Shown here in pieces: positions 50,136 through 59,416 of a stretch of DNA of 64,000 nt. The notes beneath the pieces were generated by a model, which did no database searches, had not been told where the DNA came from, and worked only from the letters and a program-made list of their open reading frames with translations. Within the stretch, counting starts at the first letter, position 1. The number at the start of each line of letters is the position of its first letter. Source of the DNA: Alphaproteobacteria bacterium (GTDB lineage: Bacteria; Pseudomonadota; Alphaproteobacteria; CASFRQ01; SAAU01); NCBI GenBank assembly GCA_009929265.1, contig SAAU01000004.1:62001-126000 (forward strand). Reading direction: 5' to 3'. The position numbers and the translations under genes are program-made.

Positions 50136-52769
50136 ATGATAACAACACAAAATATTCGTGATGAATTTTTAGGCTATTTTAAGAAAAATGACCATACTAT
50201 CGTTCCGTCAAGTTCGTTAATTCCAAATAACGATCCAACGTTAATGTTTACAAACTCTGGAATGGTTCAATTTAAAAATATTTTAACAGGAATGGAAAAA
50301 CCGACTTTCCCACGGGCCGCTTCTATTCAAAAATCTGTCAGAGCTGGTGGAAAACATAACGATTTAGATAATGTCGGCTATACCGTTCGGCACCACACGT
50401 TCTTTGAAATGCTCGGGAATTTTTCCTTTGGGGATTATTTCAAGGAAAAAGCTATCTATTACGCTTGGGATTTTCTTTCCAACGTTTTGGAAGTTCCAAA
50501 AGATAAAATGCTTGCAACCATTTATCACACCGATGAAGAAGCCTATCAGCTTTGGAAAAAAATTGCAGGCTTTGACGACAGTCGGATTATCCGCATTGCC
50601 ACAAAAGATAACTTTTGGCAAATGGGAGATACAGGCCCTTGTGGCCCATGTTCGGAAATCTTTTACGATCATGGCGATAAATATTGGGGCGGAAAACCTG
50701 GAACAAAAGACGAAGACGGCGATAGATTTATTGAAATTTGGAATCTTGTTTTCGATCAATACGAAGACCTTGCAAATGGGGATAGAATTCCATTAAAATC
50801 ACCTTCAATTGATACAGGTTCAGGTCTCGAAAGAATTGTTGCTTTGCTTCAAGGAACGAATGATAACTTTGACATTGATATTTTCAAAAACCTTATCCAA
50901 AAAACGGCAGCTCTTGCGGGCGTGGATCCAAATGGGGTTCATAAAACATCTCTTCGGGTGATTGCAGACCATTTGCGGTCCGCTTGTTTCTTGATTATTG
51001 ATGGAGTTTTCCCTTCTAATGAAGGTCGCGGGTATGTCCTTAGACGGATTATGCGGCGCGCCATGCGGCATGTTTATCTTTTGGGCTATAAAGCGCCTTT
51101 AATGTATCAACTTGTGCCTTTCTTAACAGAAGAAATGGGCAAAGCTTACCCAGAGCTTAAAGTCTCCGAACCTTTAACAAAAGAAATTTTAAGATTGGAA
51201 GAGGAGAAATTCCGCTTAATGCTTGAAAGAGGGTTGCGTCTGTTGGACAACGAAACAACCTCTTTGAAAAAAGGCGATGCTTTATCAGGAGATGTGGCTT
51301 TCAAGCTTTATGATACCTTTGGATTTCCTCTTGATTTAACACAAGATTCCCTTCGAAAATCAGGCATCAAAGTTGATGTCTCTGGCTTTGAAAAAGCGAT
51401 GCAAACACAACGGGAAGAGGCTCGAAAAAACTGGGTTGGATCTGGCGATAATGGCGAGGAAAAAGTTTTCTTTGACTTAAAGGAAAAATTTGGTTCGACA
51501 GAATTTTTGGGCTATAAAACCCTTCAAGCCGAGGGAGAAGTTTTGGCCCTTGTTAAAGACGGAAAAGAAACGGCCTCCCTTAAAGAAGGCGAAAGCGGCT
51601 TTTTAATTGTTAACCAAACGCCTTTTTATGGCGAAATCGGCGGACAAGTTGGGGATAAAGGAAAAGGGGAAACAAAATCTGCCACCCTTCTCATAGACAA
51701 CACAGAACGTAAAGTTGGCTCCCTTTTTGCTCACCATATTCAAATTCAAAAGGGCACGTTATCGCTTCACGATAATATTTTATTGACCGTTGAAAAAGAA
51801 AGACGTCACCAAATTGAACGACATCATTCAGCAACCCATTTATTACAATCGGCCTTAAAGCAAGTCTTGGGAGACACCGTTTCTCAAAAAGGATCTCTTG
51901 TCACAGAGGACGCCTTGCGTTTTGACTATTCTTGTCTTAAAGCTCCTACAGCAAAAGAACTTCAAAAAGTTGAACATCTTGTCAACGTTATGATTTTGAA
52001 AAACAAAGCTGTTTCAACGCGGATTATGAGTCCTGAAGAAGCCAAAAAAGAAGGGGCAATGGCCCTCTTTGGTGAGAAATATGGCAAAGAGGTGCGTGTC
52101 GTTTCTATGGGCGATGAAGCAGAGCTTTTCTCTATGGAGCTTTGCGGAGGAACCCATGTGAAGGCAACGGGAGACATTGGCGCCTTTTTAATTACAAGTG
52201 ATTCTTCGGTCAGCTCTGGCATTCGTCGAATTGAAGCAAAAGTTGGCTTAAGCGCGGAAAAAGAAGCCTTTAACACCCTTCAATTAACAAAGAAAATCTC
52301 TTCTCTTTTGAAAGTGCCTTCCTCTGAAATTTCTCAAAAAGTTGAACATCTTTTGAAAGATAAAAAAGCAATGGAAAAAGAAATTTCTGAATTGAAAAAG
52401 AAACTTCTTCTTTCTACCCCCGCCAAAGAATCTGACGGAGAAAAGATTAAAGATTTCACCTTTATCGGAAAAATTTTAGAAGACGTCCCTGCTAAAGACT
52501 TAAAAGGCATGATTGACGGATTTAAAGGAAAATATGCGCCTTGTGTTGTTGTTCTTTTAAGTAAATCTCAAGGCAAAATTTCGGCTGTCATTGGGGTCTC
52601 TTCTGAATTAACAGCACAATATGATGCAGCAGAGCTTGTGAAAAAAGCACTTCCTCTTTTAGGAGGAAATGGCGGCGGCGGACGGAAAGATTTGGCCCAA
52701 GCTGGCGGATCCACTCCAGAAAAAGCTGCCGAAGTGTTAAGCTTTATTAAAAAAGAACTTGCAAAATAA
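50136..52769 (+). CDS. alaS: Alanyl-tRNA synthetase
   Basis: Class II synthetase with editing. The catalytic core begins IRDEFLGYFKKNDHTIVPSS with the motif 2 region VGYTVRHHTFFEMLGNFSFG. The editing domain has HHSATHLLQSAL and ELCGGTHVKATGDIG (zinc His/Cys). The C-Ala oligomerisation domain ends LGGNGGGGRKDLAQAGG. Length is 877 residues, normal. The recA-alaS order is common in alphaproteobacteria. Confidence 0.98.
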   Translation: MITTQNIRDEFLGYFKKNDHTIVPSSSLIPNNDPTLMFTNSGMVQFKNILTGMEKPTFPRAASIQKSVRAGGKHNDLDNVGYTVRHHTFFEMLGNFSFGDYFKEKAIYYAWDFLSNVLEVPKDKMLATIYHTDEEAYQLWKKIAGFDDSRIIRIATKDNFWQMGDTGPCGPCSEIFYDHGDKYWGGKPGTKDEDGDRFIEIWNLVFDQYEDLANGDRIPLKSPSIDTGSGLERIVALLQGTNDNFDIDIFKNLIQKTAALAGVDPNGVHKTSLRVIADHLRSACFLIIDGVFPSNEGRGYVLRRIMRRAMRHVYLLGYKAPLMYQLVPFLTEEMGKAYPELKVSEPLTKEILRLEEEKFRLMLERGLRLLDNETTSLKKGDALSGDVAFKLYDTFGFPLDLTQDSLRKSGIKVDVSGFEKAMQTQREEARKNWVGSGDNGEEKVFFDLKEKFGSTEFLGYKTLQAEGEVLALVKDGKETASLKEGESGFLIVNQTPFYGEIGGQVGDKGKGETKSATLLIDNTERKVGSLFAHHIQIQKGTLSLHDNILLTVEKERRHQIERHHSATHLLQSALKQVLGDTVSQKGSLVTEDALRFDYSCLKAPTAKELQKVEHLVNVMILKNKAVSTRIMSPEEAKKEGAMALFGEKYGKEVRVVSMGDEAELFSMELCGGTHVKATGDIGAFLITSDSSVSSGIRRIEAKVGLSAEKEAFNTLQLTKKISSLLKVPSSEISQKVEHLLKDKKAMEKEISELKKKLLLSTPAKESDGEKIKDFTFIGKILEDVPAKDLKGMIDGFKGKYAPCVVVLLSKSQGKISAVIGVSSELTAQYDAAELVKKALPLLGGNGGGGRKDLAQAGGSTPEKAAEVLSFIKKELAK

Positions 52770-52786
52770 CACTCTGATAAAGCCTA

Positions 52787-52822
52787 AAAAAACGCCTCCT
52801 TTTTTTAAGGGGGCGTTTTTTG
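52787..52822. terminator. Terminator between alaS and corC
   Basis: AAAAAACGCCTCC, loop of T and A, GGGGGCGTTTTTT. Confidence 0.85.
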
Positions 52823-52844
52823 TTTATACATAATCTTCTTTTAG

Positions 52845-53696
52845 TTAATTTTCTTCTTTTAAAAAAGGCTTCACATTTAAGATTTGAATTTTCTGAATTT
52901 TACGAGAATCCCTTTCCAACACCTTAAACTTCAATCCAGAGCTATGGTTAATAACTTCCATTTTATTTGGAATGCGCCCTGCAATAAAGGAAACAAGCCC
53001 CCCAATCGTATCAATATCAAATTCCTCATCCAAGGAAAGAGGCACCGTTAAGATTTCCTCTAAATCCTCCAAAAAAACTTTTCCACCAACGATTAAGTTA
53101 TCTTTCCCCTCTTTTGTGATTTTTTCTTCTTCGTCTTCGTGATCATGTTCATCTTCAATTTCACCCACGATTTCTTCTAATAAATCTTCCATAGAAATTA
53201 CCCCGTCAGTGCCGCCAAATTCATCAATCACAATGGCCATTTGAATTTGTTTTATTTGCATTTCTTGAAGTAAATCTAAAACTTTCATCGCCGGAGAAAC
53301 AAACAAAATGGAGGAACTCATCAGCTCTTCAATTTTGGGACGTTTTTGTTGGATAAGAGCATAGAGCACATCTTTGACATGAATAATTCCAACAATGTGA
53401 TCAATATCCTTTTTATACACCGGATAGCGGGTAAATTTATCTTTTGCAAGCAAGCGGACAAAGTCATCAAAAGGCGTTTGAATCTCTACCCCTCTAATAT
53501 CGACAGAGGGAATCATCACTTCATGCGCCCTTGTATCCCGCATATTTAAAAGGTTTTTCAAGAGCACCATTTCATGCGATTCGGAAACAGCCGATTTTGA
53601 AGGACAAGACTCTTCTTGTTCATCAATAATCTCTTCTAATGCTTCAAAAACATTTTCTTCTTCTCTTTTAGGAAATAGCGCTTTTAAAAAATTCAT
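52845..53696 (-). CDS. CorC/HlyC-type CBS-domain transporter-associated protein
   Basis: A 283-residue cytoplasmic protein. A short N-terminal region with DTRAHEVMIPSVDIRGVE leads to two CBS domains (FVRLLAKDKFTRYPVYKKDI, MKVLDLLQEMQIKQIQMAIV with VIDEFGGTDGVISMEDLLEEIVG split) and then a CorC_HlyC C-terminal domain (NLIVGGKVFLEDLEEIL). No membrane DUF21 domain is present, so it is the soluble CorC type linked to magnesium homeostasis. Last gene of miaB-phoH-ybeY-corC, adjoining ybeY with no gap. Confidence 0.93.
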   Translation of the reverse strand: MNFLKALFPKREEENVFEALEEIIDEQEESCPSKSAVSESHEMVLLKNLLNMRDTRAHEVMIPSVDIRGVEIQTPFDDFVRLLAKDKFTRYPVYKKDIDHIVGIIHVKDVLYALIQQKRPKIEELMSSSILFVSPAMKVLDLLQEMQIKQIQMAIVIDEFGGTDGVISMEDLLEEIVGEIEDEHDHEDEEEKITKEGKDNLIVGGKVFLEDLEEILTVPLSLDEEFDIDTIGGLVSFIAGRIPNKMEVINHSSGLKFKVLERDSRKIQKIQILNVKPFLKEEN

Positions 53697-54182
53697 TTAC
53701 GCCTCATCTTTATAGGGGTTTTCAAGGCCACATTTTTGAAGAATTTTTATCTCCAAAGCTTCCATTTCATCTGCCTCTTTTTCACCACGTTCATGATCAT
53801 AGCCTAATAAATGGCACAATCCATGAACCGCCAAATGAATAAAATGGGATAACGGCTCCTTTTGTTGTTCTTTTGCTTCTTTTAAAAGAGTCTCATAGGA
53901 AATCACAATATCCCCTAAAAGACAGTTTTCCACAAGATGAGCTGATTCATCTGATTCGAAAGAAAGCACATTTGTGGGTTTGTCTTTCTTGCGATAGATT
54001 TTGTTCAGCTCTTGAATGTGTGCGTCATCTGTCAAAAGAAGACTGACTTCAACCGCAGAGGCCTCTTTTTCCAGAACCTCCTCCAAAGCGACCAAAAAAG
54101 CTTGTTTTACCTTTTCGTTCCATTCTTTTGGAAATTCATCCCACAAAGGAGATTCAATTAAATATGAAAGAATCAGCTTCAT
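53697..54182 (-). CDS. ybeY: Endoribonuclease YbeY
   Basis: Zinc-dependent RNase for 16S rRNA 3'-end maturation and ribosome quality control. The HxxxHxxxxxH zinc motif is VHGLCHLLGYDHERGEKE, and PTNVLSFESDES matches the family. Length is 161 residues. It overlaps phoH by four bases and touches corC, so it is part of one operon. Confidence 0.96.
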   Translation of the reverse strand: MKLILSYLIESPLWDEFPKEWNEKVKQAFLVALEEVLEKEASAVEVSLLLTDDAHIQELNKIYRKKDKPTNVLSFESDESAHLVENCLLGDIVISYETLLKEAKEQQKEPLSHFIHLAVHGLCHLLGYDHERGEKEADEMEALEIKILQKCGLENPYKDEA

Positions 54183-54865
54183 TTATCGGCCTTATCATAT
54201 GCTTTAATAATTTTGGAAACCAAGCCGTGTCTGACAACATCTTTTTCGGTAAATTCAACAATCTTAATTTCGTCAACACTTTCAAGGATACGGATACTTT
54301 GAGCCAAGCCTGATTCCACCCCACGAGGTAAATCTGTTTGACTTAAATCTCCATTGATAACCATTTTTGAATTTTCACCAAGACGCGTTAAAAACATCTT
54401 CATTTGCATCGGCGTTGTGTTTTGGGCTTCATCCAAAATGACCATCGCATTGCTTAATGTCCGTCCACGCATATAGGCCAACGGAGCGATTTCGATTTCT
54501 TCTGTTTCTAATTTTTTACTGACCACATCAGAAGGCAACATATCGTTCAACGCATCATATAACGGACGTAAATACGGATCGATTTTTTCTTTCAAATCTC
54601 CAGGAAGAAAGCCTAGATTTTCACCCGCTTCAACAGCCGGTCGCGTTAAAATAATTTTATCTACTTTTCTCTCTAACATCATCGAAACAGCTTGAGCAAC
54701 GGCCAAGAAAGTCTTTCCCGTTCCGGCAGGCCCTACGCCAAAAACCATAGTACTCTCTTTCATGGATTGAACAAACTCTGCTTGCATTTTTGTTCTAGGA
54801 TAGATGTATCTTTTTGTTGTTTTTAAGGCTAAATCTTGCCCAAATTTTTTCTCATCTTCTTGCAT
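54179..54865 (-). CDS. PhoH-family ATPase, short form
   Basis: P-loop ATPase of the PhoH (YbeZ) family. Walker A is FGVGPAGTGKTFLAVAQA, followed by ILTRPAVEAGENLGFLPGD and VILDEAQNTTPMQMKMFLTR with Walker B, and INGDLSQTDLP. At 228 residues it lacks the roughly 100-residue N-terminal domain of most alphaproteobacterial PhoH (320-350 residues). YbeZ interacts with YbeY, encoded next. The gene begins 17 bases after miaB. Confidence 0.92.
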   Translation of the reverse strand: MQEDEKKFGQDLALKTTKRYIYPRTKMQAEFVQSMKESTMVFGVGPAGTGKTFLAVAQAVSMMLERKVDKIILTRPAVEAGENLGFLPGDLKEKIDPYLRPLYDALNDMLPSDVVSKKLETEEIEIAPLAYMRGRTLSNAMVILDEAQNTTPMQMKMFLTRLGENSKMVINGDLSQTDLPRGVESGLAQSIRILESVDEIKIVEFTEKDVVRHGLVSKIIKAYDKADK

Positions 54866-54882
54866 GGATAATTCCTTTCATC

Positions 54883-56211
54883 CTATTTTACCAAAGAACC
54901 CAACAAACTGTTTTGAGTTGCTTTTTCAATTTTAACAGAAACAATCTTTCCAATCAATTCTTCTTGTCCCTCAAAATGAACATTTTGAAGATACTCATTA
55001 TATCCCGAGATTTGATTTTTTCGTTTCCCTTTATTTAAGACCAAAATTTCTTGTGTTCGGCCAATTTCCTTCTCATGTGCCTTTTTTTGAAGCGTTAAAA
55101 TCAGCTCTTGCAAGCGCATTAAGCGTTCGGCTTTAACCTTTTCTGGAACTTGATTTTTCAAAATAGAAGCGGGCGTCCCTGGCCGTCTAGAATACTTGAA
55201 GGAAAAACTGTGCGCATATTCCACCTCTTTTACAAGGTTATAGGTTGCTTCAAAATCGGCATCCGTCTCGCCAGGGAATCCCACAATAAAATCAGAAGAA
55301 AAAGCCATGTCAGGACGGGCCTCTTTTAGCTTTGAGATAACCTCTTTATATTCTTCAACCGTATATCTTCTGTTCATCGCTTTTAAGACAGAATTGGATC
55401 CCGATTGGGCGGGTAAGTGAAGATACGGCATTAAAATATCCACCTCTTTATGCGCCAAAATCAATTTTTCTGTCATTTGTGTTGGGTAAGAGGTCACATA
55501 AAACAAACGCTTTATCCCATCAATTTCTGCCAAACGATAAATAAGCTCACCCAAGTCAGATTCTTTTCCCGCTAAATCTTCCCCATGCCAAGCGTTTACA
55601 TTTTGTCCCAAAAGCGTAATTTCTTTGGCCCCTGTTTCGATAAATTGTTTTGCCTCTTTTAAGATTTCATCCATTGGACGTGAATATTCTGCCCCTCGCG
55701 TATACGGCACAACACAGTAAGAGCAAAATTTATCACAGCCTTCTTGGATTGCTAAAAAAGCGCGTGAAGAATGGGCCTTTGCTGGAGCCAAAAAATCAAA
55801 CTTCGTCTCTTTTGGGAAAAAGACTTCTGCTTGGCTTTCCTTTTTTCGCATACTTAAGGCTAACAGTTCTGGCAACCGATGATAGTTTTGGGGCCCCAAA
55901 ATCACATTAACGAAAGGAACTTTTCTAAAAAGCTCTTCCCCTTGCGCTTGAACCACGCACCCAATGACCCCGATAAAGGTTTCAAGTCCTTTAGCCTCTC
56001 TTTTTTCCTTTATTTCACGAAAAACGCCTAAAATAGAAAAGACTTTATCTGTTGCCTTTGCCCGAATGTGACACGTGTTCACAAGTAATAAATCAGCTTC
56101 TTCTGGAATGTCCGTTTGCTCATATCCATGCAAGGCCATTAAATCAATCATTTTTTCAGAGTCGTAGACATTCATCTGACAACCCATTGTTTTTACATAA
56201 ATTTTCTTCAT
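54883..56211 (-). CDS. miaB: tRNA-2-methylthio-N6-dimethylallyladenosine synthase (MiaB)
   Basis: Radical SAM methylthiotransferase acting at A37 of tRNAs that read U-starting codons. The N-terminal UPF0004 domain has TMGCQMNVYDSEKM with the first auxiliary-cluster cysteine. The radical SAM motif CDKFCSYCVVPYTRG carries CxxxCxxC, and GQNVNAW, LHLPAQSGSNSVLKAMNR and FIVGFPGETDADF follow. A TRAM domain ends the protein. Length is 442 residues. First gene of miaB-phoH-ybeY-corC. Confidence 0.97.
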   Translation of the reverse strand: MKKIYVKTMGCQMNVYDSEKMIDLMALHGYEQTDIPEEADLLLVNTCHIRAKATDKVFSILGVFREIKEKREAKGLETFIGVIGCVVQAQGEELFRKVPFVNVILGPQNYHRLPELLALSMRKKESQAEVFFPKETKFDFLAPAKAHSSRAFLAIQEGCDKFCSYCVVPYTRGAEYSRPMDEILKEAKQFIETGAKEITLLGQNVNAWHGEDLAGKESDLGELIYRLAEIDGIKRLFYVTSYPTQMTEKLILAHKEVDILMPYLHLPAQSGSNSVLKAMNRRYTVEEYKEVISKLKEARPDMAFSSDFIVGFPGETDADFEATYNLVKEVEYAHSFSFKYSRRPGTPASILKNQVPEKVKAERLMRLQELILTLQKKAHEKEIGRTQEILVLNKGKRKNQISGYNEYLQNVHFEGQEELIGKIVSVKIEKATQNSLLGSLVK

Positions 56212-56214
56212 TTA

Positions 56215-56967
56215 TTATCCATTATTTAAATAGGCTTTTATTTTATTTTTGAGTTTTTGAATTTCAAGCTCTTTAGCCCCTTTTCGAGTTGAAGAAAGGG
56301 TTAACGTTGAAACAAATTCACCATATTCAATAGGGGAAAGAATTTGACGCGCCGCTTTTAAAAGTTTACTTCTTTTCCAGCTTGACGCTTGTCTTAGAGA
56401 CTTTTGTTTCTCCTCTAAAGAAATTTGTTTTCCCATTTTTTGATAAAGAGCGAAGGCTTTTTCATCCGAATTTTCACCAGCTGGTAAAAACCATTTATTT
56501 TCGGGTTTATCTAATGCCAACAAAACCCATGTAAACGGCAACATCCCTTCTTCAATTTGCTTAAGGGCTTCTTCTCTTTGAGAAGGCGATAACGCTTCTT
56601 TTTTTAACGAACGTATAAGGGCTTCGTGTTTTGAGATTAAATCTGTTTGATGGTTTGTTTGAAGAGAAACAAGCAATTCTGCCAAATATACTTGGGCTTT
56701 TGCATACCCATTTTCTGCAGAAACTCTTAGATAAAAAAGAGCTTTATTTAGGTCTTTTTGAAGAACTCCCTCTCGCCCTTTAGCAAACCAAGAGCCCAAA
56801 ATATATTGTGCCTCAGCATCATTTTGACGATCGGCACACGTTTCGTATTCGTTAAAAGCCTCTTGCTCAAAGCCTTTTTCTAAAAGGAAATCTCCCCTTA
56901 AGCATTTAGCATTGGCGGAAAAAACGACACAAAAAAAACTGAGACAGAAAAAGATTTTTCCCTTCAT
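56215..56967 (-). CDS. Secreted Sel1/TPR-like protein
   Basis: A 250-residue protein with a signal peptide (KGKIFFCLSFFCVVFSANA, mature start near Lys21). Two Sel1-like repeats are visible: AEAQYILGSWFAKGREGVLQ and AKAQVYLAELLV. The C-terminal half is helical and charged. Its ATG follows the stop of the zinc-ribbon gene directly (TAAATG), so it is coupled to it. The function is unknown; the partner suggests an envelope role. Confidence 0.82.
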   Translation of the reverse strand: MKGKIFFCLSFFCVVFSANAKCLRGDFLLEKGFEQEAFNEYETCADRQNDAEAQYILGSWFAKGREGVLQKDLNKALFYLRVSAENGYAKAQVYLAELLVSLQTNHQTDLISKHEALIRSLKKEALSPSQREEALKQIEEGMLPFTWVLLALDKPENKWFLPAGENSDEKAFALYQKMGKQISLEEKQKSLRQASSWKRSKLLKAARQILSPIEYGEFVSTLTLSSTRKGAKELEIQKLKNKIKAYLNNG

Positions 56968-57675
56968 TTATCTCGCATCCTTTTTAACATTAACTTCAAC
57001 GCGAACAGCCTCTTTCGAAATAGAAAAAAGTGTCATTTGGAAGGGATACTTCTCTTTGGCTTCTAAATAAGAAACGTCTAAATGAAGGCTATATTCTTGA
57101 ATAATTTTTTTATTTTCATCTAAAACATTAAAAATCAAAACCGGCGCTTTTTGCGACATATTTTGTTTATTTTCAAGGATTCCCGTGATGTTTAAGTTTG
57201 TATTTCCATTTTTTATTTCAGAGCGAACAGAAATATCCTTTACCTTAAATTCCAATGGGAAAGTAATCGGGCGCAATACATTTCTTTCAAAATCTGGATA
57301 AAAATAAGTCATAAAGAACAAGAAAGAGCCAAAAACAAAACAAAATCTTAAAACTCTTTTTAAAGGCTCTTTTACCCTTGAAAAAGAAAAACGTTTTTTT
57401 GATTTCTTTTTTTCTATTTTAGAAGGCTCTTCTAAATTTTCTTGTTTTTTAATTTTTTTTGTTTCAAGTTTAGAAACTTTTTTGAAAAAATCCCCGACTT
57501 CTTTTGGAACAAAAGACGGCATAAACGAAGTTTCTTTTTCTTTTTTGTGAGTGTCTTGAATCAAGACTGTCCAAGTATAGCCGCAGTTTGAGCAGCGAAA
57601 AGCCTTAATTTTTTTTGATAAAGATGCCGTTGGGACATCATATTTTGCTTGACAATGAGGACAGTTTATTATCAT
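56968..57675 (-). CDS. MJ0042 zinc-ribbon membrane protein with DUF3426-like domain
   Basis: A 235-residue protein. The N-terminal MJ0042 zinc ribbon is IINCPHCQAKYDVP...FRCSNCGYTWTV, with two CxxC pairs. A Lys-rich linker leads to one membrane segment (VLRFCFVFGSFLFFMTYFY, about 110-128) and an extracytoplasmic domain resembling DUF3426 (TNLNITGILENKQN, APVLIFNVLDENKKIIQEY). Such proteins lie beside ftsE in alphaproteobacteria; here it is divergent from ftsE across 89 bases. Confidence 0.88.
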   Translation of the reverse strand: MIINCPHCQAKYDVPTASLSKKIKAFRCSNCGYTWTVLIQDTHKKEKETSFMPSFVPKEVGDFFKKVSKLETKKIKKQENLEEPSKIEKKKSKKRFSFSRVKEPLKRVLRFCFVFGSFLFFMTYFYPDFERNVLRPITFPLEFKVKDISVRSEIKNGNTNLNITGILENKQNMSQKAPVLIFNVLDENKKIIQEYSLHLDVSYLEAKEKYPFQMTLFSISKEAVRVEVNVKKDAR

Positions 57676-57764
57676 CTTTAAAACACCACTTCTGATAAAG
57701 TTATTCTTAATTTATCTGATTTAAAAACGAAAAACAAGTCTTGTCTTTAGAAACGAGAGGAAAA

Positions 57765-58523
57765 ATGACATTATCTATCTTTAAAAATCAAAAAAACGCG
57801 CCCATCGTCACCTTTGAAGGAGTCGGTCTTCGCTATAGTGAAGGGCCCGAGGTTTTAAGAGATATCGATTTTTCATTAGAACCAGGCTCTATCCATTTTT
57901 TAACAGGGGAAAGTGGCGCGGGAAAAACCTCCCTTTTAAGCTTAATGTATTTAGACAACCGGCCAACACGCGGAAAAGTACGACTTTTTGGGAACCCAGT
58001 TGAAAAAACGGAACGCAAATATTTGCCCTTTATCCGACGCAAAATTGGGGTCGTCTTTCAAGATTTTAGACTTCTTAATCATTTAAGCACATTTGATAAC
58101 GTCGCCCTCCCCCTTCGCATTGCAGGGGTCAAGGAATCGGAAATCAGAAAGCATGTTGGGGAATTGATTAAATGGGTCGGACTTTCTGCCCAAATTAACG
58201 CTAAGGTCACCACCCTTTCAGGCGGGCAAAAACAACGGGTTGCCATTGCCAGAGCTGTCATCAATCGCCCTGCTCTTCTTTTGGCCGATGAGCCGACAGG
58301 GAATGTGGATGATGAACTGGCTAAAAGGCTTTTGCATTTATTTATCGAATTAAATAAGCTTGGCACAACGGTTTTAATTGCCACCCATAGTGAACCGCTT
58401 ATTCATCACTTTGGCTTTGAACGCCTTCATTTAGAACACGGCAGACTGACGCATCTTCCAGCCCTTGGCAATTCTCTTTCTCCAAAAAATTTCAAAACAA
58501 AAAAGGAGGCCGAAAATGTATAG
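57765..58523 (+). CDS. ftsE: Cell division ATP-binding protein FtsE
   Basis: ATPase of the FtsEX complex that activates septal peptidoglycan hydrolases. Walker A is GESGAGKTSLLSLMY, the Q-loop is VVFQDFRLL, the signature is LSGGQKQRVAIARA, Walker B is LLLADEPTGNVDD, and the H-loop is ATHSE. The start is 57765 (MTLSIFK), after GAGAGGAAAA. Length is 252 residues. It overlaps ftsX by eight bases. Confidence 0.95.
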   Translation: MTLSIFKNQKNAPIVTFEGVGLRYSEGPEVLRDIDFSLEPGSIHFLTGESGAGKTSLLSLMYLDNRPTRGKVRLFGNPVEKTERKYLPFIRRKIGVVFQDFRLLNHLSTFDNVALPLRIAGVKESEIRKHVGELIKWVGLSAQINAKVTTLSGGQKQRVAIARAVINRPALLLADEPTGNVDDELAKRLLHLFIELNKLGTTVLIATHSEPLIHHFGFERLHLEHGRLTHLPALGNSLSPKNFKTKKEAENV

Positions 58524-59412
58524 AAATAAAAGTTCTCTGCCTTTTGTTTATGATTCTTCCAGCCTCTTTCTGCCTTGGATGATTATGCTGATGATTTTCA
58601 TTGCTTCTCTTTCGGCGGCGGGAGGAATTTCGCTTAACAATACCTTACAACATTGGAATAGAGCGATTTCAGGCTCTTTAACCATTCAAATCCCAACGCA
58701 TGACAAAAGTGGAACTTTTCGCGGGGAAAATGTCAATCAAGACATCGAAAAAACGCTTTCTTATTTAAGGGGGCAAGAGGCTATTAAGTCCGCCAAAAAG
58801 CTTTCCACAGAACAAATGCGAAAGCTGATGGATCCTTGGCTTGGAAATTTAGAGGATTTTAACGAGCTTCCTCTTCCAGAACTGATTGATGTCACCTTAA
58901 ATAAAGAAGTCCACTTGGATTTTGACTCCTTAAAAGAAGGCCTTTTGAAGATTGTCCCTTCGGCGTCTTTGGATCTCCACCGCGTGTGGTTGGAACGCCT
59001 TATTGCTTTGGCAGAAGGGGTTAAAAAGATTACAACGCTCGTCCTTATTTTATTAATTTTAACAACCTCATTAACGGTTATTTACTCTACCCGAAGCTCT
59101 CTTGCGGTGCATAAACCTGCAATTGAACTTCTCCATATGATGGGTGCTAAGGATAGTTATATCGCCTTTCAATATGCTTTGCGGGTATTAAAGCTTTCGC
59201 TTTTAGGGGGCTTTGCGGGATTAGGTCTTTCTTTCCCTGTTATCCTCACAATCTCCGCCCTTGTCACAGAGTTAAAAGGCAGCTTTTTGATGAGCGCTCC
59301 ACAAGGAAGTCACTTTTGGTCCCTGTTGGCCTTCTTACCTTTTTTGGCATCAGCTCTTTCTGTTGGAACGGCCTATTTAACGGTTCATAAACATTTAAGA
59401 AGATTTATTTAG
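58516..59412 (+). CDS. ftsX: Cell division protein FtsX
   Basis: Membrane partner of FtsE. Four membrane segments: SLFLPWMIMLMIFIASLSAA, ITTLVLILLILTTSLTVIY, SLLGGFAGLGLSFPVIL and FWSLLAFLPFLASALSVG. The periplasmic domain lies between the first two. The start is 58516 (MYRNKS), with AAGGAGG upstream in ftsE; an earlier in-frame TTG is discounted. Length is 298 residues. Confidence 0.92.
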   Translation: MYRNKSSLPFVYDSSSLFLPWMIMLMIFIASLSAAGGISLNNTLQHWNRAISGSLTIQIPTHDKSGTFRGENVNQDIEKTLSYLRGQEAIKSAKKLSTEQMRKLMDPWLGNLEDFNELPLPELIDVTLNKEVHLDFDSLKEGLLKIVPSASLDLHRVWLERLIALAEGVKKITTLVLILLILTTSLTVIYSTRSSLAVHKPAIELLHMMGAKDSYIAFQYALRVLKLSLLGGFAGLGLSFPVILTISALVTELKGSFLMSAPQGSHFWSLLAFLPFLASALSVGTAYLTVHKHLRRFI

Positions 59413-59416
59413 AAAA

